A DNA stretch of 64,000 bases, from the NCBI GenBank assembly GCA_026874595.1, contig CM049310.1, positions 1,054,001 to 1,118,000 on the forward strand, read 5' to 3'. Under the pieces are notes generated by a model. That model worked only from the letters and a program-made list of their open reading frames with translations, ran no database searches and was not told the origin of the DNA. Source of the DNA: Sipunculus nudus. Lineage: Eukaryota > Annelida > Sipuncula > Golfingiida > Sipunculidae. Made by a program: the position numbers and the translations under genes. This document shows positions 11,252-24,473 of this stretch, piece by piece; the first letter of the stretch is position 1, and every line of letters starts with the position of its first letter.

Positions 11252-13287
11252 AGCTCAGCTGACTATAAGTCATCTGAGCTATAGCTGTGGTTGATTGTCC
11301 ATCCGTCTGTCCATCCTGCGGTCCATCCTTAAGACAGGCATGTATTGACACTGTTGGACCTACTAATCCAAAATTGATCATGCTGTTAGATGTCCCCAGA
11401 ATCTCCTACTAAACCAAAAACTGGGTAACTGCGACTTTGTTCCTTTAAAAATTTAAGGAAAAACCTCATATTTCCATTAAATCCTATTATCACACTTAAG
11501 GACTGCCTAATATCAAAAGCACTTATCTGTTTTCTCAATATTTATGAGAAGTATTCTCCTTTATATTTCCTATAAACATGCCAGGAATTAAGCCTATTAA
11601 GTGTAATTTCTTAAAGTTATGAGCCCGAACATGATGGACTTTGTAAAAAATCAGGAAAAATATTTACTCACTTAACCTGAAAATTTTTTATGCAAGAGAA
11701 TTTTGTTTAATTAAGATTCAATTGTATACCCAAAATTAGATCTGAATTTTGTAAATTTTGAGCTCAGCTGACTATAAGTCATCTGAGCTATAGTTGTGGT
11801 CCGTTGTCCGTCCGTCTGTCCGTCGTGCCGTCCGTCCATCAGTGTATGTGGCACGTTTTGATACTGTAAGACCTAGGAATCCAAAATTCAGCATACTGTT
11901 AGATGTCCCAAAGAATCTCCTACTAAACCAAAAACTGGGTCTTTGCAACTTTGTTCCTTTGAGAAATTAAAAAAACCTCAATTTTTTATTAAAAACCTAT
12001 TTTCACACTTTAGGACTGCCTAATATCAAAACCACTCCTCTGTTTTTCCTCATAATTACCAAAAATATTCCTCTATATTGTTCCTATGTACATGCCAGAA
12101 ATTAAGTTTGTTAAGTATAAATTCTTTAAGTTATGGGCCCAAATATAATGGACTTTGTAAAAAATCAGGAAATATATTTACTCACTTAACATGAAAAATT
12201 TTAAAACAAGAGTCTATTTTCCCGAGTTTATAACTATGTTTAATTAAGATTCATTTGTTTACGCAAAATTAGATCTGAATTTTGTAAATTTTTTAAGTTA
12301 TTAGCATAAAAATAAAATCAGTACCTTAAATTTTGCCCAACTTTGACCATAGCGAGTTTTTTTCCTGTAAGTACCATTGATTTAATTTTCACAGCATGTA
12401 AACATAAATAATTTAATTAGTTTAAATCTGAAATTTGAAAATAAAAGCTTAAAATTTAGCTAGGACAACCCCAATTGTCCCTTGTTTTCCTTTATTTTGA
12501 GACTGCCAAATTATAATGATACTGTCAGATTTACAACTGTGGTTTCATCTACTGTCCTGAAACCTTGTGTGTTTATTAGGGCCCACTTGAATAAGCGGAT
12601 ACCCCTGTCCGTCCCATCTGTTTATCTTTCTGTATGCCCCTCAGATTTGTTTCCTGATGATAACTCCAGTTTGGATAGACATATAGAATTCAAACTTAGA
12701 TCTCAAACAAGTTTTATATAGCCCACCTCTAACAAAAGAACTCTATTTTATTTTTGGGTCATGAGGTCAAAGATCAAGTTCACAGTACCCACTTATTTAG
12801 AAAGGGTCATGAGGTCAATGATTAAGGTCACAGGACCCAAGTATTTTGAAAGATTGTGGATGTATTTTCAGCCAAAGTTTTCATCGCAAACCTTCCATCT
12901 AACACATATATTTAGGTGACCTGCAAATAGGAGATGAACCTGATTGAGGTCAAGGTCACAAGGGCCATCTCTCTGAAAATTTGTTTCTGAATGATAACTC
13001 CAGTTTGGATAAACATATTTGTTTCAATCTTGATTTATGTATGGCCCACCAATAAAGTAAGAACCATTTTGATTTTTGGGTCATGAGGTCATAGGTCAAG
13101 GGCACAGGATAGAAGGTGTTATTCATTATTATGTCAAATCACAGTCTGATTCAGGATTTGGGCTAAACCAGATCCTGATCAGGGTTTGGACAGGTCTGAA
13201 TCATCATTGGGATTTGGTCTGGACGTTATAAAAATGTTTTCATAATCTATTTCAGCTGAGCGCCATGACCCACAGGTCCCTTGTTTT
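11252..13287 (+). mobile_element. AGCTCAGCTGA hairpin-headed repeat with two heads
   Basis: Head palindromes lie at 11252-11280 and 11761-11789 (AGCTCAG...CTGAGCT), each followed by GTCCGTC-type simple sequence and the same internal text. One tail, CAGCTGAGCGCC...GGTCCCTTGTTTT, lies at 13254-13287. This is either a tandem head duplication or one copy inserted in another. The 12.6-13.1 kb part carries diverged AGGTCA units. No coding capacity. Confidence 0.7.
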
Positions 13288-13289
13288 TA

Positions 13290-14110
13290 AATGGTGTTAA
13301 CATGCACAGAGTTTGGAATTTGTTTTAAGCATCTCATTTGGAGCTTTACAGATTTTACAGTTTTACCTACAGAATATGTTTCACCTTTGAATACTTCATA
13401 TATGTGTAAAAAAAAGAAATATACGGATGTAAACCTTCATGTCAATACCTGAATATCAATAGCTGCTGCATCCAAACCTATCATTTCAATACCTGAACTC
13501 TAAAAATCATGGACAATTCCCTAACAGGGTCTCAAATTAAGTAAGTCCAAACTGGTGGACTCTGCTAAGCCACAAACATTGCCAACTGGTAATGTCAAGA
13601 GTACTGGAAGACATATCTTGTTGTTATAAAATGCACTTTATATATATAAGATTTTTGAAAAAGGTGAATATCTATGGCTTCAACTTATGTTTGTCCGCTA
13701 GGGACAAAGAATTGCAATTACAGGAGATCTTTCAGACATGGACAGATTTGTGTCTCTATATAAACCTCAGCCTCTAGCAAAATGTAATGCAGGCCTAGAG
13801 CATATTTTAAAACCTACATTTTCAGCAAAATTAAACATTTGACCTTGGGATAGGACCTTTACATATTTGTGAAGGAAAGTTACCTAATTGTCTTACAGTA
13901 GTAGACTTTGTAGAATCAAACCATTTTAGTGAATGATTGACTTTAATGGGATGATCTGCCAGCACTCCCCATTCAGTGACAGCACTGTCGTGCTGAAGGT
14001 ATTGAATTACCATCAATGAAAATTCATTACACAAGTTTACTGTACACTCAATAATAAAAAGACTGCTGAAAAAAATGGTAAGGCTTCCTCATAGTGAATC
14101 TCTCGCAAAA
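13290..14110. other. Unassigned sequence
   Basis: No exon or array was recognised between the repeat tail and the 53-bp satellite. Small open frames lack domains. Confidence 0.35.
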
Positions 14111-14111
14111 A

Positions 14112-15950
14112 TAGCTGGCTTACAGTTACTGTATGGGCCATGATAAAAAATGTGTGATAAAAACTAGATGGCTTACATTTACTGTATGGGCCATGATAAA
14201 AAATGTGATAAAAACTAGATGGCTTACATTTACTGAATGGGCCATGATAAAAATGTGTGATAAAAACTAGATGGCTTACAGTGACTGTAGTGGCCATGAT
14301 AAAAAATGTGTGATAAAAACTAGATGGCTTACAGTTACTGTATGGGCCATGATAAAAAATGTGATAAAAACTAGATGGCTTACATTTACTGAACGGGCCA
14401 TGATAAAAAATGTATGATAAAAACTAGATGGCTTACAGTTACTCTATGGGCCATGATAAAAAATGTGTGATAAAAACTAGCTGGCTTACATTTACTGTAT
14501 GGGCCATGATAAAAAATGTGATAAAAACTAGATGGCTTACATTTACTGAATGGGCCATGATAAAAATGTGTGATAAAAACTAGATGGCTTACAGTGACTG
14601 TAGTGGCCATGATAAAAAATGTGTGGTAAAAACTAGATGACTTACAGTTACTGTATGGGCCATGATAAAAAATGTGATAAAAACTAGATGGCTTACATTT
14701 ACTGAACGGGCCATGATAAAAAATGTATGATAAAAACTAGATGGCTTACAGTTACTCTATGGGCCATGATAAAAAATGTGTGATAAAAACTAGCTGGCTT
14801 AAAGTTACTGTATTGGCCATGATAAAAAATGTGTGATAAAAAATAGCTGGCTTACAGTTACTGTATGAGTCATGATAAAAAATGTGTGATAAAAACTAGA
14901 TGGCTTACAGTTACTGTAGTGGCCATGATAAAAAATGTGTGATAAAAACTAGATGGCATACATTTACTGTATGGGCCATGATAAAAAATGTGTGATAAAA
15001 ACTAGATGGCTTACATTTACTGTATGGGCCATGATAAAAAATGTGTGATAAAAACTAGATGGCTTACATTTACTGTATGGGCCATGATAAAAAATGTGTG
15101 ATAAAAACTAGATGGCTTACAGTTACTGTAGTGGCCATGATAAAAAATGTGTGATAAAAAATAGCTGGCTTACAGTTACTGTATGGGCCATGATAAAAAT
15201 GTGTGATAAAAAATAGCTGGCTTACAGTTACTGTAGTGGCCATGATAAAAAATGTGTGATAAAAACTAGATGGCTAACAGTTACTGTAGTGGCCATGATA
15301 AAAAATGTGTGATAAAAACTAGATGGCTTACAGTTACTGTAGTGGCCATGATAAAAAATGTGTGATAAAAACTAAATGACTTACAGTTACTGTAGTGGCC
15401 ATGATAAAAAATGTGTGATAAAAAATAGCTGGCTTACAGTTACTGTATGGGCCATGATAAAAATGTGTGATAAAAAATAGCTGGCTTACAGTTACTGTAT
15501 GGGCCATGATAAAAAATGTGTGATAAAAAATAGATAACTTACAGTTACTCTGTGGGCCATGATAAAAAATGTGTGATAAAAAATAGACGGCTTACAGTTA
15601 CTGCATGGGCCATGATAAAAAATGTGTGATAAAAAATAGACAGCTTACAGTTACTGTATGGGCCATGATAAAAAATGTGTGATAAAAAATAGCTGGCTTA
15701 CAGTTACTCTATGGGCCATGATAAAAAATGTGTGATAAAAAATAGACGGCTTACAGTTACTGTATGGGCCATGATAAAAAATGTGTGATAAAAAATAGAC
15801 GGCTTACAGTTACTGTATGGGCCATGGTAAAAAATGTGTGATAAAAAATAGCTGGCTTACAGTTACTGTATGGGCCATGATAAAAATGTGTGATAAAAAA
15901 TAGCTGGCTTACAGTTACTCTATGGGCCATGATAAAAAATGTGTGATAAA
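14112..15950. repeat. 53-bp satellite, about 35 copies, with ~313-bp higher-order repeat
   Basis: The unit is roughly GGCTTACAGTTACTGTATGG followed by GCCATGATAAAAAATGTGTG and ATAAAAACTA, with a 53-bp spacing (for example 15008 to 15061). Rare variants repeat together: the 'actgaatggg'/'gtgactgtagtgg' pair and the 'actgaacggg' unit each recur 313 bp apart (14384 and 14697). This reveals a six-unit higher-order repeat in the left third. The right part is dominated by an 'aaaaaatagctgg' variant. Long minus-strand frames rich in Tyr/His/Lys arise from the repeat and are not genes. Confidence 0.95.
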
Positions 15951-15954
15951 GATG

Positions 15955-17331
15955 CATTGTCCTCATCTTCAGTTTTTCTCCTGCAGAAGCAAGCTGCAAA
16001 TTTAATAGATGTTGTAAGGTAAAAAAATTATTAATCTGTATATGAAAAAAATTTATGCAGAGTGACAAAAAGATGTATTTGCGGTTTAATTTATGTTTTT
16101 ATAATTTAAATAATAATGTAGGATCAGAATTCAAATATAGATAGATAAGATTAGATACCCTCAGCTTTGTGTATTTTACATTGGCAGCTGAGAGATCTTA
16201 ATAAACTGTATTTGAAAACATGAATGATTAGATAGACCAGTTTATAAAAAATAAACCAAAGTAATATATGGAAGTATGTTATTTAATACCTGTAAGTAAA
16301 GAAAACATATAATGAAATAAAAATGAGAAAGAAAATGGCATATTCAAATCAGAGATTAAGAATGTTTTCTGAAATCTGGAATTAAAGTGAGAAAGAGATT
16401 TTCATGTAATTTAACTATGTGGTCAAAGTTTCAGACTTTTAGAAAAGAGTTCAGTTCTTCTAAGTTGATTCTTGTTTCAGAGATTAAGAACATAAATAAA
16501 AAAATAGATACTTTTTTTTAATTTAACTTTTACAATCAAGTTTCATAAGTAGATACTTCTATTTTCAGAATTTTAGGAGAGAGTTGATTCTGGTATTTTA
16601 TATAACTTTATGCTCAAAATTTAATAACAAAGGAAAACAAAATAATTTAATTGACACACTTTTCAAGACTGTATACCACTTGTGACCTTGTGGCGATGTA
16701 GGTCATGGAATGTTTAAGGTGAGTTGGCTATGCTTAAGAAATGACTTTTTACCAATGAAAGCACTTTACCAAGCATTTGATCACTAGTTGTCATGGCATG
16801 GCTTAAGTAATGGTGCGTGCTGCATTAAGATTAGAAGTTATCAACTGATTATGTGGGCCATCTTAGGTGCAAGGTATCCTCCGGCAAACACTGATCTGAA
16901 TGGTAAGGTCATCGGCAGGCGCCAGAATGGATTGACCTCATTGTTGTTGAAGCTTTAGGTAGAAGGTTGTCAGACAGTCCTGTATGAGGGTTTCACATTA
17001 GCTTCTTATTCTTGATCTGCTTTCATCACAGGATGAAGAAAAATCACTGTCTCATAGTGGTTCTATCCCTGATCAACAGATACTGATCTGTGGCTAGGTT
17101 TCCTTTTTATCAGGTCCTCACTGAGCTGAACTGTTGGATACTTTATTAGATTCCACTTAGGTTTGCCTTTGTTGATACCTGACATTGAACTGGCTTTTTG
17201 CATTACTTACCAGTCTGTGTCGATACCTTACGTGAACCACCCCTGTGCATCACCTTACTTTACACAGGCTTTGTGTATTTGTCTTTTTATACACACAAGA
17301 TAATTATAACTTAATTTGAAAATTCTTTTCA
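15955..17331. other. Unassigned sequence, possibly conserved around 16860-17230
   Basis: 15955-16670 is AT-rich and featureless. 16680-17230 is more complex and less repetitive than its surroundings, but no reading frame of useful length or splice-bounded exon could be supported. Confidence 0.3.
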
Positions 17332-17336
17332 TTTTT

Positions 17337-18200
17337 AGCTCAGCTTACTGAAAGTCATCTGAGCTATAGCAATCACTCTTTGTACAGCCGTCTGGTTGCC
17401 CATTAACAGGGCACAAATTGTAACCGCTGGACCTGGAATCTCTCTAATATAATAAAATCTTCTTTGAAACCTGAAATAAGGTCTCTGTTATCCATATCCT
17501 CTGAGATATTGGGATCGTGAGTATCCCCCCCCTCCCAATAATAATTAAAAATTTGATACAAAAGCTCCAGTATCTGAATAACTAATGCATTGATCATGAT
17601 GATTCTTTGCATGCATATTGATCATGGAGTATTTCATCAGTTCCTGCAGACTAGTGGTGCCACCTGTATTTTTTTTTAAATTTACACATTTTTTTCTCTA
17701 TTTTTGAAACCTTCAAATAAAGCAGTCTGGTTGTTAATTGGGCACAAACTGCATCTGTTAGACCTAGAATCTTCTTAGGTCTTAGGGAAATCTCCATTGA
17801 AACCTGAAGTTAGGTCATAGTGACCTATATTCTGCAAGATATGTGAAAGAACATGATTTGAGCACCCTATAGGACAGATTTACATGATTGGTTACAGTTG
17901 GACCTAGAAACTTCTAATTTGATTAAGATCCAGGGAGGTTCTTGTAAAAATTTCTTGGAAACCTGAAATAATATCACTGTGCCCTATATTCTGCAAGTTT
18001 TGTGAAAGAACAGGATTTTAATAGGCTACTAGTCTCATGGGCACAAATAGTAGTAGCTGTATTTAGAATAAGGTCACTGTAACCAATATTTAAGGTTTAT
18101 TGGCAAAATGCATGATTTGGAGCACTCTGGGAGTCATGATGTTACCCATTGTTCAATTTTCCCTGAATTTAGCTGAGTGTAATGGCCCATGGGTCACTAG
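17337..18200 (+). mobile_element. AGCTCAGCTTA hairpin-headed repeat, short copy
   Basis: The head palindrome at 17337-17365 follows a TTTTT run. The tail at 18171-18200 reads AGCTGAGTGTAATGGCCCAT then GGGTCACTAG. The internal 'aataattaaaaatttgatac' and 'ggtgccacctgtatttt' phrases are shared with the 7.3 and 46.5 kb copies. It is about 0.86 kb long with no coding capacity. Confidence 0.65.
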
Positions 18201-20954
18201 TCTGTACTTTACTCCGTCAGTAAATGACACCTTGGGTGAATGTTTAAACAAAGGGTTTTACTTCACATCCAGAGTACAAGGCATTTCTGCCATAGGAGAG
18301 TGAAATGGTAGATTAAAAAATAGAAATATTCCTATTTATTTCAAATTCAATTTATTGGTATTCCAGGCTAATTTTTACTTCATAATTGATGAGGATTAAT
18401 ATTAAAATGTAAACTTTATCCCATATTGTATGAAAAAACATACACTTTTTAGCTCAGCTGACTATAAGTCATCTAAGCTATAGTCGTGGTCCATTGTCCG
18501 TCGTCCGTCCGTCTGTCCGTCGTGCCGTCCGTCCGTCTGTCCGTCCGTCTGGATGTCCGTCCATAAGACTGGCACGTTTCAACACCGTTCGACCTACGAA
18601 TCTGAAATTCAGCATACAGTTAGATGTCCCCAAAATCTCCTACCATGCCAAAAATTGGGTCAATATGAGATATTAAGGAAAAACCTCAAATTTTTATTAG
18701 AAATCTATTTTCACACTTCAGGACTGCCTAATATCAAAACCACTCATCTGGTTTTCTTCTTTTTTACCATAAATATTCCTCTATATGGTTCCTATGTACA
18801 TGCCAGAAATTAAATCAGTATTATTTAATTTAAAAAAGTTATAGGCCCAAATATAATGGACTTTGTAAAAAAATGAGGAAAGATATTTTGTCACTTAAGA
18901 CGAAAAGTGTTAAAGGTAGGAATTTTTTTTTTCAGTAATACTACTTTAAATAATCAAAATTGAATTGTATACCAAAAATTAGATCAAAATCTGTTAAATT
19001 TTTTTAAATATTGGCAAAAATATTAAATTGGTACCTTAAATTTTGCCCAAGTTTGACCATGGCACGTTTTTTTCCTGTAACTGCTGTGGATTTAATTTTC
19101 AAAGCATGTTTTTGTTACCATTTCAACTGTTAAAACAAAAAATTTGAAACCAGTTGATCAAAAACTGTAGATTTTATTTAAGTTTTAAAGCACCATGTCA
19201 TATATTGTTTACACCAAGCTAGTGTTATGCAGTTTACTAGAGCTCTGCGTCCCAGCTTCAGCTCTAAGTTCCTTAAATTTTGCATACAGTTAGATGTCCC
19301 CCAAATCCTCTACCATACTAAAAGTTTGGTCACTAGGACTGCATTCCTTCGAGATATTTAGAAAAAACTTCATTTTTCCATTAAAACCCCATTGTTACAC
19401 TTTAAGATTGCCTAATATCAAAACCACTGATCTGACTTTGATAATATATAATATACATATTTTTCTATACATTCGCTATGCATATGCCAGAAATGATGTC
19501 AGTATCGTGTAATTGTTTTAAGTTCTAGGCCCAACCATAATGCACTTTGTAAAAAATCAAGAAATATATTTACTCTCTTAACATGAAAATTGCTGAAGGT
19601 AGACATTTTTTGCCAGGGATATAACATTATTTAATCAAGATTCAATTGTATTCCCAAAATTAGTTCTGAATTTTTCAAATGTTATAAGTTATTAGCATAA
19701 ATATAAAATCAGTACCTTAAATTTTGCCCAACTTTGGCCATGGCATGTTTTTTCCCTGTAAGCACTGTTGATTTAATTTTCATATCTTGCACTGGTAAGG
19801 ATTTAAGCTTCTAAATTCTGAAGTTATAAAAGGAATTGGTCAAAAACTAGCTTTTATGAAAGTTTTTATGAGACCATATCACACCTTGGCTGTACTGAAG
19901 CCCCTCTTTTATGTCCCCACATTGACCTTTCAGGCCAATTATGCATGCTTGAAGCGAGGCACTCTGCAGCCAGCTCTTGGGTGGCTTCAACTGGATCTAA
20001 CTGTCCAACCCCCTCCACTAGTATTTGTTTAGGCCATAAACATAACAATAAACTTTTTTTTAATATTTGGTTTATGATAAGAACTTAAAAAAATAAATGG
20101 AAAAGGAATTTATAGTTAATGAGTTACAGGGGATTACCTTGCAATTACTGATCATTTATGGATCTTCCATGGATGGCCAAAATTGTATTTCAAATAACAC
20201 CATGCAGTCACCATTGGGTATTTTTCATTTCAACCATAAAAATGAAAAATAAATAATTAAAATAAATTGTTGTTTACTATTAGGGATTATATGAAGCACG
20301 ATAATGATAGACAAGGATGCAGTTCATTATATTAAATTAATCTAAATTTCCAGGTCTTTAACTTGTTGGTTTATATTTATTACAAAATTAAAATAATAAA
20401 TAAATATGTCAAAAATTTAAAATATTACTCAGACAAGTGTTCATTAAAGATTTTAATTTGTTTGAATTATAAGTCATGGTTGTATCAGTTGTTACATGAG
20501 ACTGGCTAAATAATCAAAATTTATATTGCTGGTCCTTTATTTCAGTTCATAAAATTAAACATTCCCAACTCCAGTTTGCTCCTGGTATGATATATTGGGT
20601 GTTTTGATCCTTGGATTAATTCTAACACATGTATTAGTTTTATAGCTGAGAATACTTTTCTTTTTTTCCTGATACCATTTAAAAAAATATAAATATTCAA
20701 ATTTTTCCTGTTAGTGCTGTGGATATAATTTTCACAGCATGTACACATTAACATTTCATCTGTTAAAATCTGAAATTTGAAACCAATTGATCCAAAACTG
20801 AAAATTTAATCAAGTTTCCAGGTACCATGTCTTCATTGTTTGCATCAGATCAGTATAAATGCAGTGTACTGGGCAGTTAAATAACACCTTCAGGTCTGAC
20901 CTACTGCCACTGTGAGTGTCTGGGTCAGGCTGGGTCAGGCAGTAATTACCAGAG

Positions 20955-21085
20955 AGCCTCTCTTTCTCTCTCTCTGGCAGTCTAGGTCTCTCTTTCTCTC
21001 TCTTTCTCTCCTCTGCTTTCCTCTTTCTTTCTCCATCTTTCTTTCTCTCTTTCTCTCTCTCTCTCTCTCTTTCTCTCCCTAATTG
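20955..21085 (+). repeat. Polypyrimidine (TC/TTTC)n tract
   Basis: About 130 bases of almost pure T and C, mostly CTCTCTTTCTC phrases. The complementary 99-codon Arg/Glu/Lys-rich frame is an artefact of this low-complexity DNA. Confidence 0.9.
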
Positions 21086-22027
21086 CCTCCCTTGCTCCCT
21101 CCATCCCATTCTGTTGACAGGTACTATAAACTAGATACATTAGCTATAAATGTTGATGCAATTTAGAAATGTGAATCAACTGAAATATTCACAATCACAT
21201 GTATGTTATACTGTTAATTTATAGAAACATTCGGAAACTTGGATTAAAGTTATGTAATGAAAAAAAGGAATAAATGCAAATATTGTTAATTTTTTCTTGG
21301 CTCAGTAGAATGGGGAAAAAAATTATTTGCTTTGTTTCTCCATCTTTCTTTCTGTTTTAAATATTTAATGTTCATGAATAAACTTTTTTTTTATAAGCAC
21401 TGTTGAATTAAATTTCATATCCTGTATGTATATGCAAGAGTGTTGTAACTCTCACCATCCCCTTCTTCATCCCACTGAGGCTTTGCTCCTTGGCACTGTG
21501 AACAATAGTTCTATGGCTATAGCATAAAATTTAATAATTAAAGAAAATATCTACAGAGAGACAGAGGCATTGTAACTCTGATCATAACACAACACGTTAT
21601 GGCAACTGTATACATATCATAAAATTGATAAAAAAAGGTTTACCAAATAAATTGGATCTCATCAGACAAATGTGTAAACTGTTGAACTGTCAACAGCTTA
21701 TCAAAAAGGTAACCAATGGAAAGGCATGGTCAGGTCTCAAATATTATTTGCAAGATTTTCTTCAATCATATAAACCAACCATGGCCCAGATTACCTCTTC
21801 CTCTCAAACATTATCTACATTTCATAATATTTTTAAGATTTTAACCTTCCAGGTGGTTCAGTACTGTTGACCATTTGTCCATAGGTACCTATGTACATGC
21901 CAGAAATTATGTCAATATTGTGTAATATGTAGACTTGAGGGGCATCAAAATAATGCACCTTGTCAAGACCAATCTTGTCAAGATATTATGTCATACAGTC
22001 ACAAATTCATAAATCCCCTCATCAGTA

Positions 22028-22965
22028 TAGAAGAAGAAGAAGAAGAAGAAGATGAAGTTTATTCGACATAAAATTGTACATATCCATATATTGTATATTC
22101 AGTTGTTTATCTTTTCGTTTTTACTATGTCAGGAGACTGTTGTAAGGATTTTTTTTCCGCTGACACAACAGCCACCTGCAAACATTTGGTATAAGAAAGT
22201 ATATATAAATATGGATGATTGAACATGTTTGATACATTTACAATGAGATGATAATAATTGTTTACAAAAATAGTGAAGGAGATTGAAAGAATTAATGGGT
22301 TTTTTAAATATGTTTGTTTGTTAATGGAGGAAAGGAAAAACAACGAAAAATTCTAATTTTTGTTACAGATGTAGCAGTTTGTTTGTGTGCAATTTTCTTT
22401 GTATGTATTTATAAAATGTTGTTTGGTGTAATTAATTAATCCTTGGAGGCTGTGGGTGTAGATTTTATCAGCAATGTTATGGTCAGTTTCATTTATGACT
22501 TTTGGTATTTTGTTCCTCAGACTATTGTCTGCTATTTTGGTTCTTGTTTTATTTGTAGCTAGGGTGTCTTTGTGTCTTGTGTTGTGTCTGTGCGTCATGT
22601 TTCTTGTCGATATATTAAACGTTAGGAAGAATTTTGGAAGTGTTGCATGACAATAATTATAATAAAATTTTATTATGTTTAATTTGAAAATATCCTTGAT
22701 TTTTAGGGTTTTTGATGATTTAAAGATTGGTTCTGTGTGTGCATTGTAGTTGTTATTTGTAATTATTCTTAAGGCTTTTTTTTGTAATTTTTCTAATCTA
22801 TTTGTGTCAGAACCCCATATAAGGATTCCGTAATTTAATTGGGACAGAATAAGTGAATCATATATGGTTTTAAGTATGTGTATTGGTAGGTATTGTTTTA
22901 ATTTATTTAGTACTCCTATGTATTTTGAAATTTTATAGTTAATCATAACCTTTTATCTGTCAAAT
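22028..22965 (-). mobile_element. 5'-truncated CR1/L2-like LINE, 3' end
   Basis: Read on the minus strand, the remnant ends with a ~300-base 3' region that finishes GAATAAACTTCATC followed by (TTC)n at 22028-22051. A simple-repeat 3' end instead of poly(A) is usual for CR1/L2-group LINEs. Coding homology stops near 22950, where a stop codon lies just upstream, so most of the element is missing as expected for 5' truncation. I could not identify flanking target duplications. Confidence 0.65.
22353..22946 (-). pseudogene. C-terminal part of a LINE reverse transcriptase polyprotein
   Basis: The 197 codons begin in the RT thumb/connection region. 'SKYIGVLNKLKQYLP', 'LILSQLNYGILIWG' and 'LEKLQKKALRII' are hallmarks of the post-palm region of Jockey/CR1/L2-type non-LTR reverse transcriptases. 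The catalytic palm (motifs A-C, including the Y/FxDD box) and the endonuclease are absent, so this is an inactive fragment. It has a Cys-rich last dozen residues (NCYICNKN) and a natural stop. The frame is still open along its whole length, suggesting a moderately young insertion. Confidence 0.75.
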
Positions 22966-23316
22966 TGAACTCTTGCAGTTTTCCATACACTATAGATCCT
23001 TCAACAAATAGCCTTATCATCATTATACCACTGCTTAGCATACTGTCATTGCATTCATATTTGCTCAAATAAATTGCTTTTTTCGACCCCTCCCAAATAA
23101 ATAAAAAATAAACCACTATATTTTACTCCATATTAATCCATCAGTCAGGTAATTTCATATATCATTTACTCACATATTACATTATATTCCTTTATAAAAC
23201 CCAACATGACCATGATATTCTAAGCTTTATCTACTCAATATAGTATCACAATGGTGATACATTTATAGTCCAATCAGGATCAGCTGAGCGCCGTGACCCA
23301 TGGGTCCCTTGTTTTA

Positions 23317-24473
23317 TTTTTGGACATTTACAGTCCAGATATAAAATATAAAATAATAAAATAAATAATAAAAATATAATACTGCTGAATACACAGGGAT
23401 TTTCTTTGATTTATAATACTTTTCTTATATGTGAGTCATAAGTTGTGGCTGCAAAAGTTGCTTATTAGGTCAGATACATCTCTGTGTTAAAGATAGATCA
23501 GTAACTACAGTTGTAAGGCCGAAAAAGTGAGACTAGTTCTAAGGAACATTCAGTGTTCATACCAGCATTATGATTTACACAAAGGTGAACCAAGAAACAA
23601 TAGGTCAGATGGCAGGCTATATCAGTAGACTGGTCCCTGCTCTATATCTGTCATAATTGTCTGAACATTGAACCAAAACTAAAGGTGGATTTCTGTTAAT
23701 GTATGTTTGAAATATCAAACCCTAGAATCAAATTAAGGCAATAGTTTTAGGTCCAGAATAAAAAAAAATTAACTATTTACATATTGTGAGAGAGTACGAC
23801 AGGTAGATGGGGTAGAAAGTGTATGGTTGAAGATTAATGTATTTGGGATGCAGGTGTTACAAGTGTGGCTTACATGTGTAAGCCTGCACCAAAAGATGAA
23901 TGTAATCGCATAACTAGGAGGGAGGCAATAGGTCTAGTTATTTTGGTTACCAGTTTATTTTTTACAGGCATTGCTTTCTGGTGTTTATGGTAAGGCCTTG
24001 ACCTTGCCTCCATATTTTTTATTCAATCTAATTTAATGCAGTTCCTGCCCAGAATGTGTCATACTAGAGCCAAAAAACACATAATTCTCATCAGGTGTGT
24101 TGTGGCAGCCTATTTTGTGGGGTCTGTAACATCACCTGGTTTGAACAGGCCGTGATAGTATACAGACAGTATAGTTTTTTTACAATGTATTTATAGCCCA
24201 CACAAGTCACAATCTCAGCACATAACATCCAAATTGAAGACAAAGAACTCATGATATAGGAGGATTGCACCATCTTGAATTACTCAGTTCTCAGTTTTAA
24301 CAACTGACACTTCTTGGCAAAAGTATACTTGGCACAGTCAAATTAATGGTGATAGTTTCACCGTACAATATTACCTTGAATCAGAATAAGCTTCTGTGCC
24401 AGTTAAAACTGGATTGCTGCAAGAAATAATTTTTAGCTGAGCAGAAAAGAAAGCAGTCATCATCCATGGTTTT
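23317..24473. other. Unassigned sequence with one short strong hairpin
   Basis: No gene was recognised. GGCTTACA-TG-TGTAAGCC at 23867-23884 forms an 8-bp stem with a 2-base loop. Isolated hairpins of this size are not diagnostic. Confidence 0.35.

Larger units (their letters stand above)
18451..23316 (+). mobile_element. Composite of AGCTCAGCTGA hairpin-headed repeats
   Basis: It begins with the head at 18451-18479 and a (GTCC)n/(GTCY)n run to about 18560, and ends with the tail at 23281-23316. The internal 'cagttagatgtcccc...ctaatatcaaaaccactgatc' block appears at about 18615 and again at about 19285, with partial repeats near 20700 and 21870. Several copies are therefore nested or tandem here. 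A LINE fragment (22028-22965) and a polypyrimidine tract are embedded. Internal order beyond this is unclear. Confidence 0.55.

Noticed and set aside
20810-21109. 99-codon Arg/Glu/Lys-rich frame
   Set aside because: Translation of a polypyrimidine microsatellite.
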